A DNA stretch of 64,000 nt, from positions 2,895,954 to 2,959,953 of the forward strand of contig OX638350.1 in NCBI GenBank assembly GCA_951813325.1, given 5' to 3'. The position numbers and the translations under genes are program-made. The notes beneath the pieces were generated by a model. It saw only the letters and a program-made list of their open reading frames with translations. It searched no databases and was not told the DNA's origin. How positions within the stretch are numbered: the stretch's first letter is position 1; every line of letters starts with the position of its first letter. The DNA comes from an uncultured Acidimicrobiales bacterium (lineage in GTDB: Bacteria > Actinomycetota > Acidimicrobiia > Acidimicrobiales > Bin134). Below are positions 1 to 8,451 of this stretch, in pieces.

Positions 1-1421
1 TCCACATAGTCATAGGTGGTGTGGACCTGGGTGAGGAGCTCCCGGGGATCGCGCTGGTTCGCGTAGTTGGATCTCCAGGAGACGAACAGCGTGCTGGCCA
101 GCAGCCCGGCCAGAACCACCCAGACCGGAAGCATCCACGATTTTCTCCGGACCCGCCACAGCACTTGCACCCCATAGCCGGCCAGAAAGCCCATCGGCAC
201 CAAGATGTGCAGCGCCAGCCACGGGAACCGCTCGCTGGCCCAGGAGTACGAGAACCAGCTGGCCACCGCGGTCCACAGCATGAACTTGCCGACAAACGTC
301 GGGTTGCGGAACACGTTGACCGCGCCGATCACTGCGAGGACGCACACCAAGAACTCGTACAGCGGGATGGTGTACAGGTAGTAGTGCCACGGCTCGTTGC
401 CCCGGTTGGTCTCCTGTTCGCCCCGCCAGTAGGAAAGCCCCTCGGTGAAGCCGTCCATGAAGCCCTCGGGCTTGTCGAAGAGAACCGTGAACCACAGGGC
501 GAAGAAGAACAGGAACACCGCGGCGGCCAGCGCCCATCCCCACCAGTGGACGCTCCGAGCGGCCCGCACCACCGGCAGATCCCCTATCGACCGGGGGCTG
601 GCCAGCAAGCCGATGACCTCCAGCATGAGCACGCCGTAGACGCCCAAGGTGAGGAAGATCTCCACGTCGTAGTAGGCGCTGACGGCAAAGGCGATGCCCA
701 TGGGCACCAGCCCCGCGGGCAGCATCCACGACCACCCGGCGGCCCCCCGGTGGCGGCCCTCACTCTTCCCCGCACGCCTCTGCTGGACCGCCTGTTCGCC
801 CAGCAGGGCCAAAAAGAAGCCCCCGAAGATGAACACCACTATGAACGCGGACTCTTTGACGGCGAAGCCCGCGGCCAATAAGAAGCCGAAGAGCGAGGGC
901 AACAGCAGCGCAGGGCGGTCCAAGAACCGGACGATCACCACCATCATCGCCAGGGTGATGAACGCGGTCAGAGAGTCCTCGCGGCCCAAACGGGTCATGT
1001 AGACGGCGATGGGGCTGAAGGCCAGCACCGCGGAGGCGGTCAGGGTTGCCACCGAGCCCAGGGATCGGCGCAAGAACCACGGCAGGATGATCAACCCCAC
1101 CCCGGCCAGAACCGCGACCATGCGGGCGGTGGTGTGGGACTCCCCGAACACCCAGAAGAACGCCGACGTCAGGTAGAACCGCAACGGCCCGTGGTACACC
1201 GGGTCGTACCCCTCGTAGGTGCCCTCCAGGAACTTCCAGGAGTACCAGGCGTCCAGACTCTCATCGTGGTGCAGAGGGCGCTCGGCCAGCTCGACGAGCC
1301 GCAACACCAGCCCGGCCAGCGCCATCGCGCCGATGGCAATCGCCAAAGCTGTCTCCGGGCGGCGGCGCCAGAACTCCACCGGACTCCAGCTCCCCGCCAC
1401 TTCACCTCGTTCCCGGATCAT
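1..1421 (-). CDS. Agl23-like (TIGR03663-type) GT-C membrane protein, 3' end cut by window
   Basis: Polytopic membrane protein whose frame runs off the left edge, so the C-terminus is missing (473 codons visible). I translated from ATG at 1421; the N-terminus is cytoplasmic and basic, followed by a first membrane helix. Near residues 40-75 it carries HHDESLDAWYSWKFLEG and YDPVYHGPLRFYL, the hallmark of the TIGR03663 'flippase activity-associated' family, which belongs to the GT-C glycosyltransferase fold; the acidic pair after the first helix is the usual catalytic site in that fold. Many further hydrophobic helices follow. It starts 12 bp after the stop of another GT-C-like gene and is probably in one transcription unit with it. 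A role in cell-surface glycan or lipid-linked sugar transfer is inferred from the family; substrate unknown. Confidence 0.8.
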   Translation of the reverse strand, partial: MIRERGEVAGSWSPVEFWRRRPETALAIAIGAMALAGLVLRLVELAERPLHHDESLDAWYSWKFLEGTYEGYDPVYHGPLRFYLTSAFFWVFGESHTTARMVAVLAGVGLIILPWFLRRSLGSVATLTASAVLAFSPIAVYMTRLGREDSLTAFITLAMMVVIVRFLDRPALLLPSLFGFLLAAGFAVKESAFIVVFIFGGFFLALLGEQAVQQRRAGKSEGRHRGAAGWSWMLPAGLVPMGIAFAVSAYYDVEIFLTLGVYGVLMLEVIGLLASPRSIGDLPVVRAARSVHWWGWALAAAVFLFFFALWFTVLFDKPEGFMDGFTEGLSYWRGEQETNRGNEPWHYYLYTIPLYEFLVCVLAVIGAVNVFRNPTFVGKFMLWTAVASWFSYSWASERFPWLALHILVPMGFLAGYGVQVLWRVRRKSWMLPVWVVLAGLLASTLFVSWRSNYANQRDPRELLTQVHTTYDYV

Positions 1422-1433
1422 TGCTCGCAACCC

Positions 1434-3356
1434 TCAGCCCACCTTGTAGATCGCATACTCGCCTTGGGCGAACGCCAGAGCGCCCCGAGCGGCCCAGAAC
1501 TCCTCGCTGACTCCCGCCCGGCGCTCGATCGGCCCGACCACCACATAGTCCACCCCATAAGCATCCAACAGTTCCTCGGTTCCCTCGAAACCGCCCAGCA
1601 TGGTGCGGGCCTGCTGATGGCGCGCCGGCCAGTCGATGACCCCGAGGTCGTTGATCCAACCGGCGAATCCCACCACCGTCTGGCGCCCGCTGAGCGCCGG
1701 AACCGGATGGGTGTGCTCGAAGCCGATCAAGAACACGCTGTCGGGCGGCGTTTGATCCCGGGCCCACTCCCCCGCGGCCACCCCGTCACCGGTGGTGATG
1801 GGGTGGGGCCATACGTTCACCTCGGGATCGACCGCCTTCCAGACGTCCAGCGCGCCCGCGAAGGTGAGGGCGAAGAACAACACCACCGCCCCCGCCACCC
1901 CGGGCCATCCGAGAGAGGCCAGCCTCACCAGCACCGCGGCCACCAACAGCGACCCCAAAAGGACCACCGGGACGAACCAATGGGTGTTGTTCCACGGGTG
2001 GGACGGGGCCACTCGCACGAAGTTGGGCACGATCAGCCACAGCCACACCGGAATGGACCCCCACAGCAGGACTCGGGGCAGCGTGCCCCTCCACAGCTGG
2101 GCCACCAGCATCAACAGCAGGAACATCCCGGCGTTTCGCCACCAGAACGTGAGCAGGTTGTCGGGGTCGGCGGAGTAGCCGGGGGGCTGCATCCAGGGGC
2201 CGTTCACCCAGGTCTCCACCACTATTTCGGTGTTCAAAGGCTCGATCCACAGGGCCGCGGGCAGCGAGAACGCCAACGCCGGCAAGGCGAACAGCAGCCA
2301 CTGCCAGCGGCGGTCCATAACCGCCCAGATCAGGCCCAAACCCAGTGCCACCCCAAAGGAGTACACGTGGAATACGGGCATCAGCCCGACGACCATGCCG
2401 GCCGCGGCGAACAGCCGGCGCGATCCCGTCTTGTGGGCCTCGTGCATGAGCACCACCGCGACCAGAAGCAGGGAGAAGCCGGCCAGGGTCGGGCGCTGGG
2501 GGAAGAGGTTGCCGGTGACCGCGTTCTCCATCAAGATGTTGCCGGCGTGGTGGCGGGTGTAGTCGGTGGGCAGATCCCAAATGACTCCCCAGCCGCCGTC
2601 GGCCCGGTCATGGAAGAAGCGGAGCCATCCCAAACCGCCGAACAGGGTGAACGCCAGCACCGCCGCCACTCCCACCGCTCGGCTGGAGAACAGCCTCACG
2701 CCCACCAGATACAGGGTGGGCACGAACGCGAACGCCAGATAGCCCGACGACACCTCCAGCCCGCCAAAGGCGCTCAGACCGGCTCGGTCGAGCATGGCGG
2801 CGAAGAAGTCGATTCCGAAGTGGTAGGGCAGCCGGTCGACCCCGAATGCGGTGGGCAGCTCCGGGGGGAAGTTCTCCCCGTGGGCGAACGACGAGGCGTA
2901 GGTGAGGTGGGCCTGCCAGTCGGTCCACGACGAGAGGTGCCCGGCCAGCACGCCCCCCGAGCCGTCGGGCAAATACGCCTGGTTCAAGATCCACACGGTG
3001 ATCGCCCAGGCCACCGCGGACAAGACGAGCAGGGGGGCCGGGTTCTCCGGGCGGGAGACTGGCCGCATCAGGCGGCGCCGGAAATCTCGGCACTCGGCGC
3101 CGATCTGTAGGGCGCCCCTCCACCAGCCAGGGGCCGAAATCGCGGTGGCCGCCAGAGCCGCCCCGGCCACCACCCGCCCGCTCAGCCCTCCGACGGCCCA
3201 TGCCGCGGCATATCCCACCAGGGTGACCGCCATGAAGCCGACCACCGCTCCATAGGCCGCCCGCTCTTCGATGCGGAGCTTCAATCCGGTCAGGTAGCTG
3301 AGGCCGACGCCGACCAGCACGCAGTCGGCCAAGAGCAGCGCCACCCATAGCTTCAT
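1434..3356 (-). CDS. Large polytopic membrane protein, GT-C glycosyltransferase-like
   Basis: A 640-residue protein with about a dozen predicted membrane helices starting at residue 1 (MKLWVALLLADCVLVG). The central region has LPYHFGIDFFAAML and ENAVTGNLFPQRP, and a soluble C-terminal segment of about 110 residues resembles the extracytoplasmic tail of many sugar-transferring GT-C membrane proteins. I do not recognise a precise family, and no substrate can be assigned. It lies between an Rpf-like gene (30 bp upstream) and an Agl23-like gene (12 bp downstream), all on the minus strand, which suggests an envelope-related operon. The ATG at 3356 lacks an obvious ribosome-binding site but is the first start after the upstream stop and gives a clean first helix. 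Confidence 0.75.
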   Translation of the reverse strand: MKLWVALLLADCVLVGVGLSYLTGLKLRIEERAAYGAVVGFMAVTLVGYAAAWAVGGLSGRVVAGAALAATAISAPGWWRGALQIGAECRDFRRRLMRPVSRPENPAPLLVLSAVAWAITVWILNQAYLPDGSGGVLAGHLSSWTDWQAHLTYASSFAHGENFPPELPTAFGVDRLPYHFGIDFFAAMLDRAGLSAFGGLEVSSGYLAFAFVPTLYLVGVRLFSSRAVGVAAVLAFTLFGGLGWLRFFHDRADGGWGVIWDLPTDYTRHHAGNILMENAVTGNLFPQRPTLAGFSLLLVAVVLMHEAHKTGSRRLFAAAGMVVGLMPVFHVYSFGVALGLGLIWAVMDRRWQWLLFALPALAFSLPAALWIEPLNTEIVVETWVNGPWMQPPGYSADPDNLLTFWWRNAGMFLLLMLVAQLWRGTLPRVLLWGSIPVWLWLIVPNFVRVAPSHPWNNTHWFVPVVLLGSLLVAAVLVRLASLGWPGVAGAVVLFFALTFAGALDVWKAVDPEVNVWPHPITTGDGVAAGEWARDQTPPDSVFLIGFEHTHPVPALSGRQTVVGFAGWINDLGVIDWPARHQQARTMLGGFEGTEELLDAYGVDYVVVGPIERRAGVSEEFWAARGALAFAQGEYAIYKVG

Positions 3357-3386
3357 CGGCTCACGAACTTAGTCTCAGCGATCCGG

Positions 3387-4301
3387 CTAGTTCACAGGGA
3401 GCCACCGACCGCAGTACTCCCGGGGCCAAGGCTGGTCTCCCCTTCGGCTGTAGAGCAGGCGGGCGCGGGCATCCTGCTCTTCGGGCGGGGCGTGGGCCGG
3501 GTTGCCGGCGCCGCCCACCGTCCTCCACGTTCGGGGCTCGAACTGGTAGGCCCCGTAGAACAGGCCGTTGGAGCTCTCGATGGCGTAGCGGTTGCGGGAC
3601 TCGCACCATCGGAGGTTGTGCCACTGCTGCTCGGTGGGCTCGATAAACCCGTTCTCGGCCAGCTCTCGGTCGGCCATGTCGTTTATCTGCGCGATGTACA
3701 CCACCCACTCGGCCGCTTCCACCGACGCCTCGGCGTCGACCAGGCGGCTGCTCAGATACGGGAGGGCCTCGTCGAGACGCTTGGCGCGGGCCTCGGTCCG
3801 CTCCCGCTCCCCGGCCACGTTCTGCCTGGCATCCAAAGCCTGGGCGACCACCTCGGACACCTCCGACAGCAGGGCTTCGCGCCAGAGCGCGTCGGTGGCC
3901 TCGGAAACTCCCAGAATGAAGGCCAAGTCCTCTCTATCGCCCCCCGACATGTACTCCTGCACCACCAGGCGCTCGGCCTCTTCCTGCAACAGCTGCTTGC
4001 CGGTATCCACATCGCTGAGCTGATCCAACCGGGCCAACTCGAGGTGCAGCTCGTCGAAGGTGCGATCCATGGCCGCCTGCACGGTCTCGCGTGCCGTCAT
4101 GGCAATCTCCAAGTCTTGCTGTGCTCGCTCCAGATCGCGCCACGGGGGCATCGCCGCCTCGACTGCCACCGGCTGGGCCGCTTCGCCACCGCCGTCCGCC
4201 TGTCCGAACGCGACTCCACCGGCCGCCGCCATGGCGGCGACCACGACAACGAAGAAAACCGTCAAACGACTGCGCTCTTGAGCCCGCAAACTCTCTCCCA
4301 C
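3387..4301 (-). CDS. Resuscitation-promoting-factor-like secreted transglycosylase
   Basis: A 304-residue secreted or membrane-anchored protein. A signal-anchor helix (residues about 14-34, FFVVVVAAMAAAGGVAFG) is followed by about 170 residues of charged coiled coil like that in CwlO/RipA-type peptidoglycan hydrolases. The C-terminal domain (about 228-304) contains WHNLRWCESRNRYAI and GLFYGAYQFEPRTWRTVGG, the Rpf/transglycosylase signature; the Glu in WCES is the expected catalytic acid. It should cleave peptidoglycan glycan strands during growth or resuscitation. The start is GTG at 4301; no good ribosome-binding site is visible. It is divergent from hemH and first in a minus-strand series with the GT-C genes. 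Confidence 0.85.
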   Translation of the reverse strand: MGESLRAQERSRLTVFFVVVVAAMAAAGGVAFGQADGGGEAAQPVAVEAAMPPWRDLERAQQDLEIAMTARETVQAAMDRTFDELHLELARLDQLSDVDTGKQLLQEEAERLVVQEYMSGGDREDLAFILGVSEATDALWREALLSEVSEVVAQALDARQNVAGERERTEARAKRLDEALPYLSSRLVDAEASVEAAEWVVYIAQINDMADRELAENGFIEPTEQQWHNLRWCESRNRYAIESSNGLFYGAYQFEPRTWRTVGGAGNPAHAPPEEQDARARLLYSRRGDQPWPREYCGRWLPVN

Positions 4302-4370
4302 GTTCGGCTACCCTCGAAACGGGTTTACCGCACTGCCCGACGGGGCGGCAAAACCCCTATCGGCTTCGCT

Positions 4371-4376
4371 TAACCT
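4371..4376 (+). promoter_or_regulatory. Candidate -10 element giving a leaderless hemH transcript
   Basis: TAACCT fits the actinobacterial TAnnnT -10 pattern and ends 7 bp before the hemH ATG, so transcription would begin at or next to the start codon. No convincing -35 element or ribosome-binding site is visible, which is normal for leaderless genes in this phylum. Confidence 0.4.
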
Positions 4377-4383
4377 ACCGACC

Positions 4384-5352
4384 ATGCCCACTGGCCCTTC
4401 AACCGCTGAGTCACTCTCCGCCATCGACGCCATCTTGGTCGTCTCATTCGGCGGACCAGAGGGACCCGACGACGTCATGCCGTTTCTCCGCAACGTGACC
4501 CGGGGACGGGGCATCGGCGGCGAACGTCTGGCCGCGGTGGCCGAGCACTACCATCTGTTCGGCGGCGTCAGCCCCATCAACCAGTGCACCCGCGATCTGA
4601 TCGCCGCCTTGGTCGACGAGTTGGCCGGGCGCGGGGCAGCGCTGCCGGTGTACTGGGGCAATCGGAACTGGTCGCCCATGCTGGCAACCACCGTGGCCCA
4701 GATGCGCGATGACGGGATATCCCGGGCGGTCGGCTTCGCCACCTCGGCCTTCGGCTCCTACTCGGGCTGCCGCCAATACGCCGAGGACATCGAACAGGCT
4801 CGAGCTGCGGTCGGCGCCGAAGCGCCGGTTGTTCACAAGCTGCCCCCCTTCTGGGAACAAGAGGGCTTCGTGTCGGCCATGGCCCAGAACCTGGCCGAAG
4901 CCCGGCTCGTTGAGCCGGCCGCCCCGGTGGTGTTCACCGCCCACAGCATTCCCCACTCCATGGCGGCCACCGCCCCCTATGTCGCCCAGCTCAACGAGGC
5001 CTGCCGCCGGGTGGCGGCGCGCGCCGGAACAAGCGAATGGTCGCTGGCCTACCAGAGCCGCAGCGGCCCGCCCCGAGTCCCGTGGCTGGAGCCCGACATC
5101 GGCGACGAGCTGGACCGGGTGGCCGCCGATGGGGCCGAGGCGGTGATTGTGGCGCCCATCGGCTTCGTGGCCGACCACATGGAAGTGATCTACGACCTCG
5201 ACACCGAGGCCCGCCAGCGAGCCGACCTGCTGGGACTGCGAATGACCCGGGTGCCCACCGTGGGGACCCATCCCGCCTTCGTCACGATGATTGCCGACCT
5301 CGTGCTGGCCCCCCCGCCCGCCCCTTGCCCGGCGGACTGCTGTCTGCGCTAG
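4384..5352 (+). CDS. hemH: Ferrochelatase (coproporphyrin III type)
   Basis: A 322-residue ferrochelatase inserting Fe(II) into coproporphyrin III (or protoporphyrin IX) in the cytoplasm for heme synthesis. The sequence begins with the family motif ILVVSFGGPEGPDDV and has the catalytic histidine in HSIP (residue 187) and the metal-site region GFVADHMEVIYDLD. Cys129 (YSGC) and a C-terminal cluster Cys315, Cys319, Cys320 are candidates for the [2Fe-2S] ligands found in actinobacterial ferrochelatases. Actinobacteria normally use the coproporphyrin-dependent route (CpfC), so that substrate is more likely. The ATG is preceded by a probable -10 at 7 bp. It is convergent with the AIM24 gene, whose duplicated 3' end begins 8 bp after this stop codon. 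Confidence 0.93.
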   Translation: MPTGPSTAESLSAIDAILVVSFGGPEGPDDVMPFLRNVTRGRGIGGERLAAVAEHYHLFGGVSPINQCTRDLIAALVDELAGRGAALPVYWGNRNWSPMLATTVAQMRDDGISRAVGFATSAFGSYSGCRQYAEDIEQARAAVGAEAPVVHKLPPFWEQEGFVSAMAQNLAEARLVEPAAPVVFTAHSIPHSMAATAPYVAQLNEACRRVAARAGTSEWSLAYQSRSGPPRVPWLEPDIGDELDRVAADGAEAVIVAPIGFVADHMEVIYDLDTEARQRADLLGLRMTRVPTVGTHPAFVTMIADLVLAPPPAPCPADCCLR

Positions 5353-5359
5353 TGGTCCG

Positions 5360-5549
5360 GGCTACTCGCGGGCGGCGATCTCGGTATTGGTCCAAGCGGC
5401 TACTCGCGGGCGGCGATCTCGGTATTGGTCCAAGCGGCTACTCGCGGGCGGCGATCTCGGTATTGGTCCAAGCGGCTACTCGCGGGCGCCGATCTCGGTA
5501 TTGATCCAAGCGGCTACTCGCGGGCGCCGATCTCGGTATTGATCCAAGC
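5360..5549. repeat. Five contiguous 38-bp direct repeats overlapping the AIM24 stop codon
   Basis: Exactly five units of 38 bp start at 5360, 5398, 5436, 5474 and 5512. Units 1-3 have GGCGGCGATC and TTGGTCC; units 4-5 have GGCGCCGATC and TTGATCC. On the minus strand each unit encodes the last residues of the AIM24 protein (AW-x-NTEI-x-ARE) plus its TAG stop, so the gene's 3' terminus has been amplified downstream of itself. There are no spacers, so this is not a CRISPR array. Confidence 0.95.
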
Positions 5550-6197
5550 GATGAGCTGTTGCTGGTTGCGGGTTTGGGTCAAGATGTCGCCGGGGCCGGT
5601 GAAGTGGAACACCAGGCCCTCGCCCGACTTCATCGACTGGATCGAGCGTCCCTCCACAGCCCGGCGCAGCTCGTAGCCGACAGTATCGGGGAAGGCCAGC
5701 ATGTGGCTGGTGTCCACCACCACCGTCTCGCCCGCGCCCAGCGAGATCACGTCGATGGCCCCATAGGAGGCCACCACCACCTTGCCGGTGCCCTCGGCGT
5801 GGGCCATGAACCCGCCTTCGCCGCCGACCATCGACTTGAAGCCGCCCCATTTGGTGTCCATTGCCACCGAGGCGTCGGAGGCCAGCCAGTTGCCCCGCTC
5901 GATGATCCACGCCTGCGAGCCGTCCAACTCGATCACCCGCAGGTCGCCGGGCAGCTTGGCGGCCACATCCACCCAGCCGCCCTGAGCCGGGGCGGTGTAG
6001 GTGGACACGAACAGCGACTCGCCGCCCAGAACGCTCCGCTTGAGCCCCTTGAGCACGCCGCCCTCCATCTTGGCCTCCAGCGAGATCCCCGAGGAGTGGG
6101 CCGACATGGCCCCGGCCTCGACTTTCACTTGCTCTCCCCCGCCGAGGGTGCACCGGGCGACCGCGAAGCTGGGGGCATGGCGAATCTCTACCTGCAT
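5514..6197 (-). CDS. AIM24 family protein
   Basis: A 227-residue AIM24/TRAP-like beta-sandwich protein. The start MQVEIRHAPSFA at 6197 gives the normal family N-terminus; an in-frame upstream extension reads the acyl-CoA synthetase region and is rejected. Glycine-rich strands such as LKGLKRSVLGGESLF, VMGG-like GGEGGFMAHAEGTGKVVV and the ending GDILTQTRNQQQLIAWI are typical. Bacterial members have no firmly established role; the mitochondrial namesake affects inner-membrane organisation. The stop codon sits inside the fourth-to-fifth unit of a 38-bp repeat made from this gene's own 3' end. It lies downstream of the acyl-CoA synthetase on the same strand (62 bp gap). Confidence 0.87.
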   Translation of the reverse strand: MQVEIRHAPSFAVARCTLGGGEQVKVEAGAMSAHSSGISLEAKMEGGVLKGLKRSVLGGESLFVSTYTAPAQGGWVDVAAKLPGDLRVIELDGSQAWIIERGNWLASDASVAMDTKWGGFKSMVGGEGGFMAHAEGTGKVVVASYGAIDVISLGAGETVVVDTSHMLAFPDTVGYELRRAVEGRSIQSMKSGEGLVFHFTGPGDILTQTRNQQQLIAWINTEIGARE

Positions 6198-6259
6198 GCC
6201 GGGGAGCCTACCCGCCCGCTCCCGCCCATTGGGGACGGTTCGGCTTCGTCCTCGAGCGT

Positions 6260-7828
6260 CTACCCGACGTTCTTGTCCCGGCCCTCCCAGTAGGGGGCCC
6301 GCAGCTCCCGCTTGAGCACTTTCATGGCCCCCGACAGGGGCAGCGGCTCTGCCCGGAACTCCACCGACTTGGGCACCTTGTAGCCGGCAATGGAGCGGCG
6401 GGCGTGCTCGCAGACCTCTTCGGCGGTCAGCTCGCTGCCCGCCACCGGCACCACCACGGCGTGCACCGCCTCGCCCCACACCGGATCGGGGATGCCGATC
6501 ACCGCCACCTGGGCGACGCCGGGATGGGTGGAGATGGCGCTCTCCACCTCCGAGGAGTACACGTTCTCGCCGCCGGTCACGATCATGTCCTTCACCCGGT
6601 CCACCAAGAACAGGTAGCCGTCCTCGTCGAGGTATCCGGCGTCGCCGGTGTGGTACCAGCCGCCCCGGAACACCTCGGCGGTGGCCTCGGGCTTGTTCCA
6701 GTACTCCCGCATGTAGTTGCCGCCCCGGGCGCACACCTCGCCGATCTCCCCGTCGGCCAGCTCATTGCCGTTCTCGTCTTGGATGCACAGGTTCACCCCG
6801 AACACCGGCTGGCCCACCGACCGCAGCCGCGGGCTGCCGGCCACGTGGTCTTCGGGGGACAGCAGGGTGAGCACCGACGAGCACTCCGTCATCCCGTAGC
6901 CCTGGAGCAGGTTCACATCGGGCAGGTGCTCCAGGAGGTGGCCCAAGATGGCCTCGGGCATCGGCGAGGCGCCGTAGATGAGGTCGCGCATCGAGGCCAG
7001 CCTCTCCGGCCGGTACTCGGGGTGCTGGACGCACATGCCGATCATGGTGGGCACCATCACCGTCTGGGTGATGCCCTCGGCCTCGATCAGGTTCATCACG
7101 CCGGCGGGGTCGAAGGCGGGAATGGTCACCATCTTGGAACCGGTGGCCGGAATCACCAGCAGGCTGGCCATCGAGGCGGCGTGGAACAGCGGGGTCTGGC
7201 TCAAGAACACCTCGGTGTCGGACATGCCGCCCAGACCGATGGCCACGTGGTACACGTTCAGCATCTCGGCCCGCTGCTGCACCAGCACCCCCTTGGGCAG
7301 GCCGGTGGTGCCCCCGGTGTACATGAGCACCACCGGATCTTCCTCCTCCGGCTCCGGCGGCGGGGTGCTGTCGCCCGCGGCCACCAAGTCCTCGTAGGCC
7401 ACGTCGTGGGGCACATCGCCCTGCCCGATGAGCACCACCGTGCGGATGGGGCTGTCGCCCGCCGCCTCCATGGCCTTGGCGAACGGCTCGGCGAAAAAGC
7501 GGTCGACAAAAGCCACCTCGGTGCCCGAGTCCCGCACGATGTAGTCCAGTTCGGGGCCGGCCAGCCGCAGGTTGAGGGGGTTGACGATGCCGGCGCCCAG
7601 ATAGCAGGCGTGGTACAGCTCCAGATAGGAGGCGCTGTTGAGGGCCATGATGGCCACCCGATCGCCCTTGTTTACCCCCAGCTCGCTCCCCATGGCGTTG
7701 GCCAGCCGGGTGACCCGCTCGGCATGGGTGGCGAAGTCGGCCCGGTAGCCGCCGTCGACCACCGCCTCTCTGTTGGCGTACCGCTCCACTGCCGGGTAGA
7801 ACAGCCGGTGATAGATCAGCTCTTTCAT
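6260..7828 (-). CDS. Acyl-CoA synthetase (AMP-forming, FadD-like)
   Basis: A 522-residue ANL-superfamily enzyme that adenylates a carboxylic acid with ATP and transfers it to CoA. Visible motifs in order are the P-loop-like YTGGTTGLPKG (about residue 170), YGASPMPEAIL, GYGMTECSS, GWYHTGDAGYLDEDGY with the adenylate-binding Asp, and the C-terminal hinge region with the catalytic Lys in PLPLSGAMKVLKREL. Length and order are normal for medium- or long-chain acyl-CoA synthetases. The exact acid cannot be told from sequence; the divergent SnoaL-like gene and the Ltp2/ChsH-type genes elsewhere in the window make lipid or steroid catabolism plausible, but that is inference. Confidence 0.92.
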   Translation of the reverse strand: MKELIYHRLFYPAVERYANREAVVDGGYRADFATHAERVTRLANAMGSELGVNKGDRVAIMALNSASYLELYHACYLGAGIVNPLNLRLAGPELDYIVRDSGTEVAFVDRFFAEPFAKAMEAAGDSPIRTVVLIGQGDVPHDVAYEDLVAAGDSTPPPEPEEEDPVVLMYTGGTTGLPKGVLVQQRAEMLNVYHVAIGLGGMSDTEVFLSQTPLFHAASMASLLVIPATGSKMVTIPAFDPAGVMNLIEAEGITQTVMVPTMIGMCVQHPEYRPERLASMRDLIYGASPMPEAILGHLLEHLPDVNLLQGYGMTECSSVLTLLSPEDHVAGSPRLRSVGQPVFGVNLCIQDENGNELADGEIGEVCARGGNYMREYWNKPEATAEVFRGGWYHTGDAGYLDEDGYLFLVDRVKDMIVTGGENVYSSEVESAISTHPGVAQVAVIGIPDPVWGEAVHAVVVPVAGSELTAEEVCEHARRSIAGYKVPKSVEFRAEPLPLSGAMKVLKRELRAPYWEGRDKNVG

Positions 7829-7881
7829 GGGGCAACCGTAGCGCGAGACAGACCGCTTCGACGCGGGGCCGAGGAGGCAAG

Positions 7882-8370
7882 ATGGACATCGAGACCACGG
7901 TGCGGTGGCTGAAGGACCGGGAGCTGATCAAAGAGCTCCCCCAGCGGTACGCCCGGGGCATCGACCTCATCGATTTCGACCTGGTGCGGTCCAATTTCCA
8001 CCCCGACTGCCAGGTCTACGGCACGGTGGTCTCCGGCCCGCTCGACCCCTACCTGGACTGGACGGAAAAAGAGCTGCACAACTTCGACGCCACCCTGCAC
8101 TTCATGGGCAACCAGTACATCGACTTGGCCGAGGGCGCCGACGAGGGCCACGTGGAGACCTACGCGGTGGCCTACCACATGCACCCGGAGGGCTCCGGCA
8201 TAGAAGATCTGGTGTTGGGCCTGCGCTACTGCGACGACGTGGCCCGCTTCGGCGACCGCTGGCTCATCACCGCCCGCACCGCCCGGCCCCAGTGGGCCCG
8301 CGGCTCGTTCCCCGCCCCGCCCGAGGAGCTGCGAAGCACCTGGCACGGCAAGAACCTGCGCCATGGGTGA
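7882..8370 (+). CDS. SnoaL-like (NTF2-fold) protein
   Basis: A 162-residue protein with the SnoaL/NTF2-like alpha+beta pattern: an N-terminal helix (ELIKELPQRYARGIDLIDFDL), a conserved FHPDCQVYG strand and a C-terminal sheet ending RWLITARTARPQWARG. Such proteins are small cone-shaped enzymes (isomerase, hydratase or cyclase types) or ligand-binding proteins; nothing here fixes the reaction. A strong ribosome-binding site GAGGAGG precedes the ATG. It is divergent from the acyl-CoA synthetase with a 53-bp gap, suggesting shared regulation. A second SnoaL-like gene lies at 60641-61069 and a fragment at 55903-56004. Confidence 0.8.
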   Translation: MDIETTVRWLKDRELIKELPQRYARGIDLIDFDLVRSNFHPDCQVYGTVVSGPLDPYLDWTEKELHNFDATLHFMGNQYIDLAEGADEGHVETYAVAYHMHPEGSGIEDLVLGLRYCDDVARFGDRWLITARTARPQWARGSFPAPPEELRSTWHGKNLRHG

Positions 8371-8451
8371 CCCACCAGCGGCGTTGCCGTTGAGCCGACG
8401 GGCGCCGCCCACCCGCCCGATGGCTTGCCACCACCAGAGCTGCCCCTGCGT

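Noticed and set aside
1134..3110. A 658-codon plus-strand frame
   Set aside because: It is opposite the GT-C-like gene and translates to His/Pro/Arg/Gln-rich text typical of a shadow in GC-rich DNA; the minus strand has a coherent membrane protein.
5360..5549. CRISPR-like direct repeats of 38 bp
   Set aside because: The units are contiguous with no spacers and are copies of the AIM24 3' coding sequence.
6198..6734. N-terminal extension of AIM24 to 406 residues
   Set aside because: The extra 179 codons are a shadow of the acyl-CoA synthetase 3' end; the family N-terminus begins at 6197.
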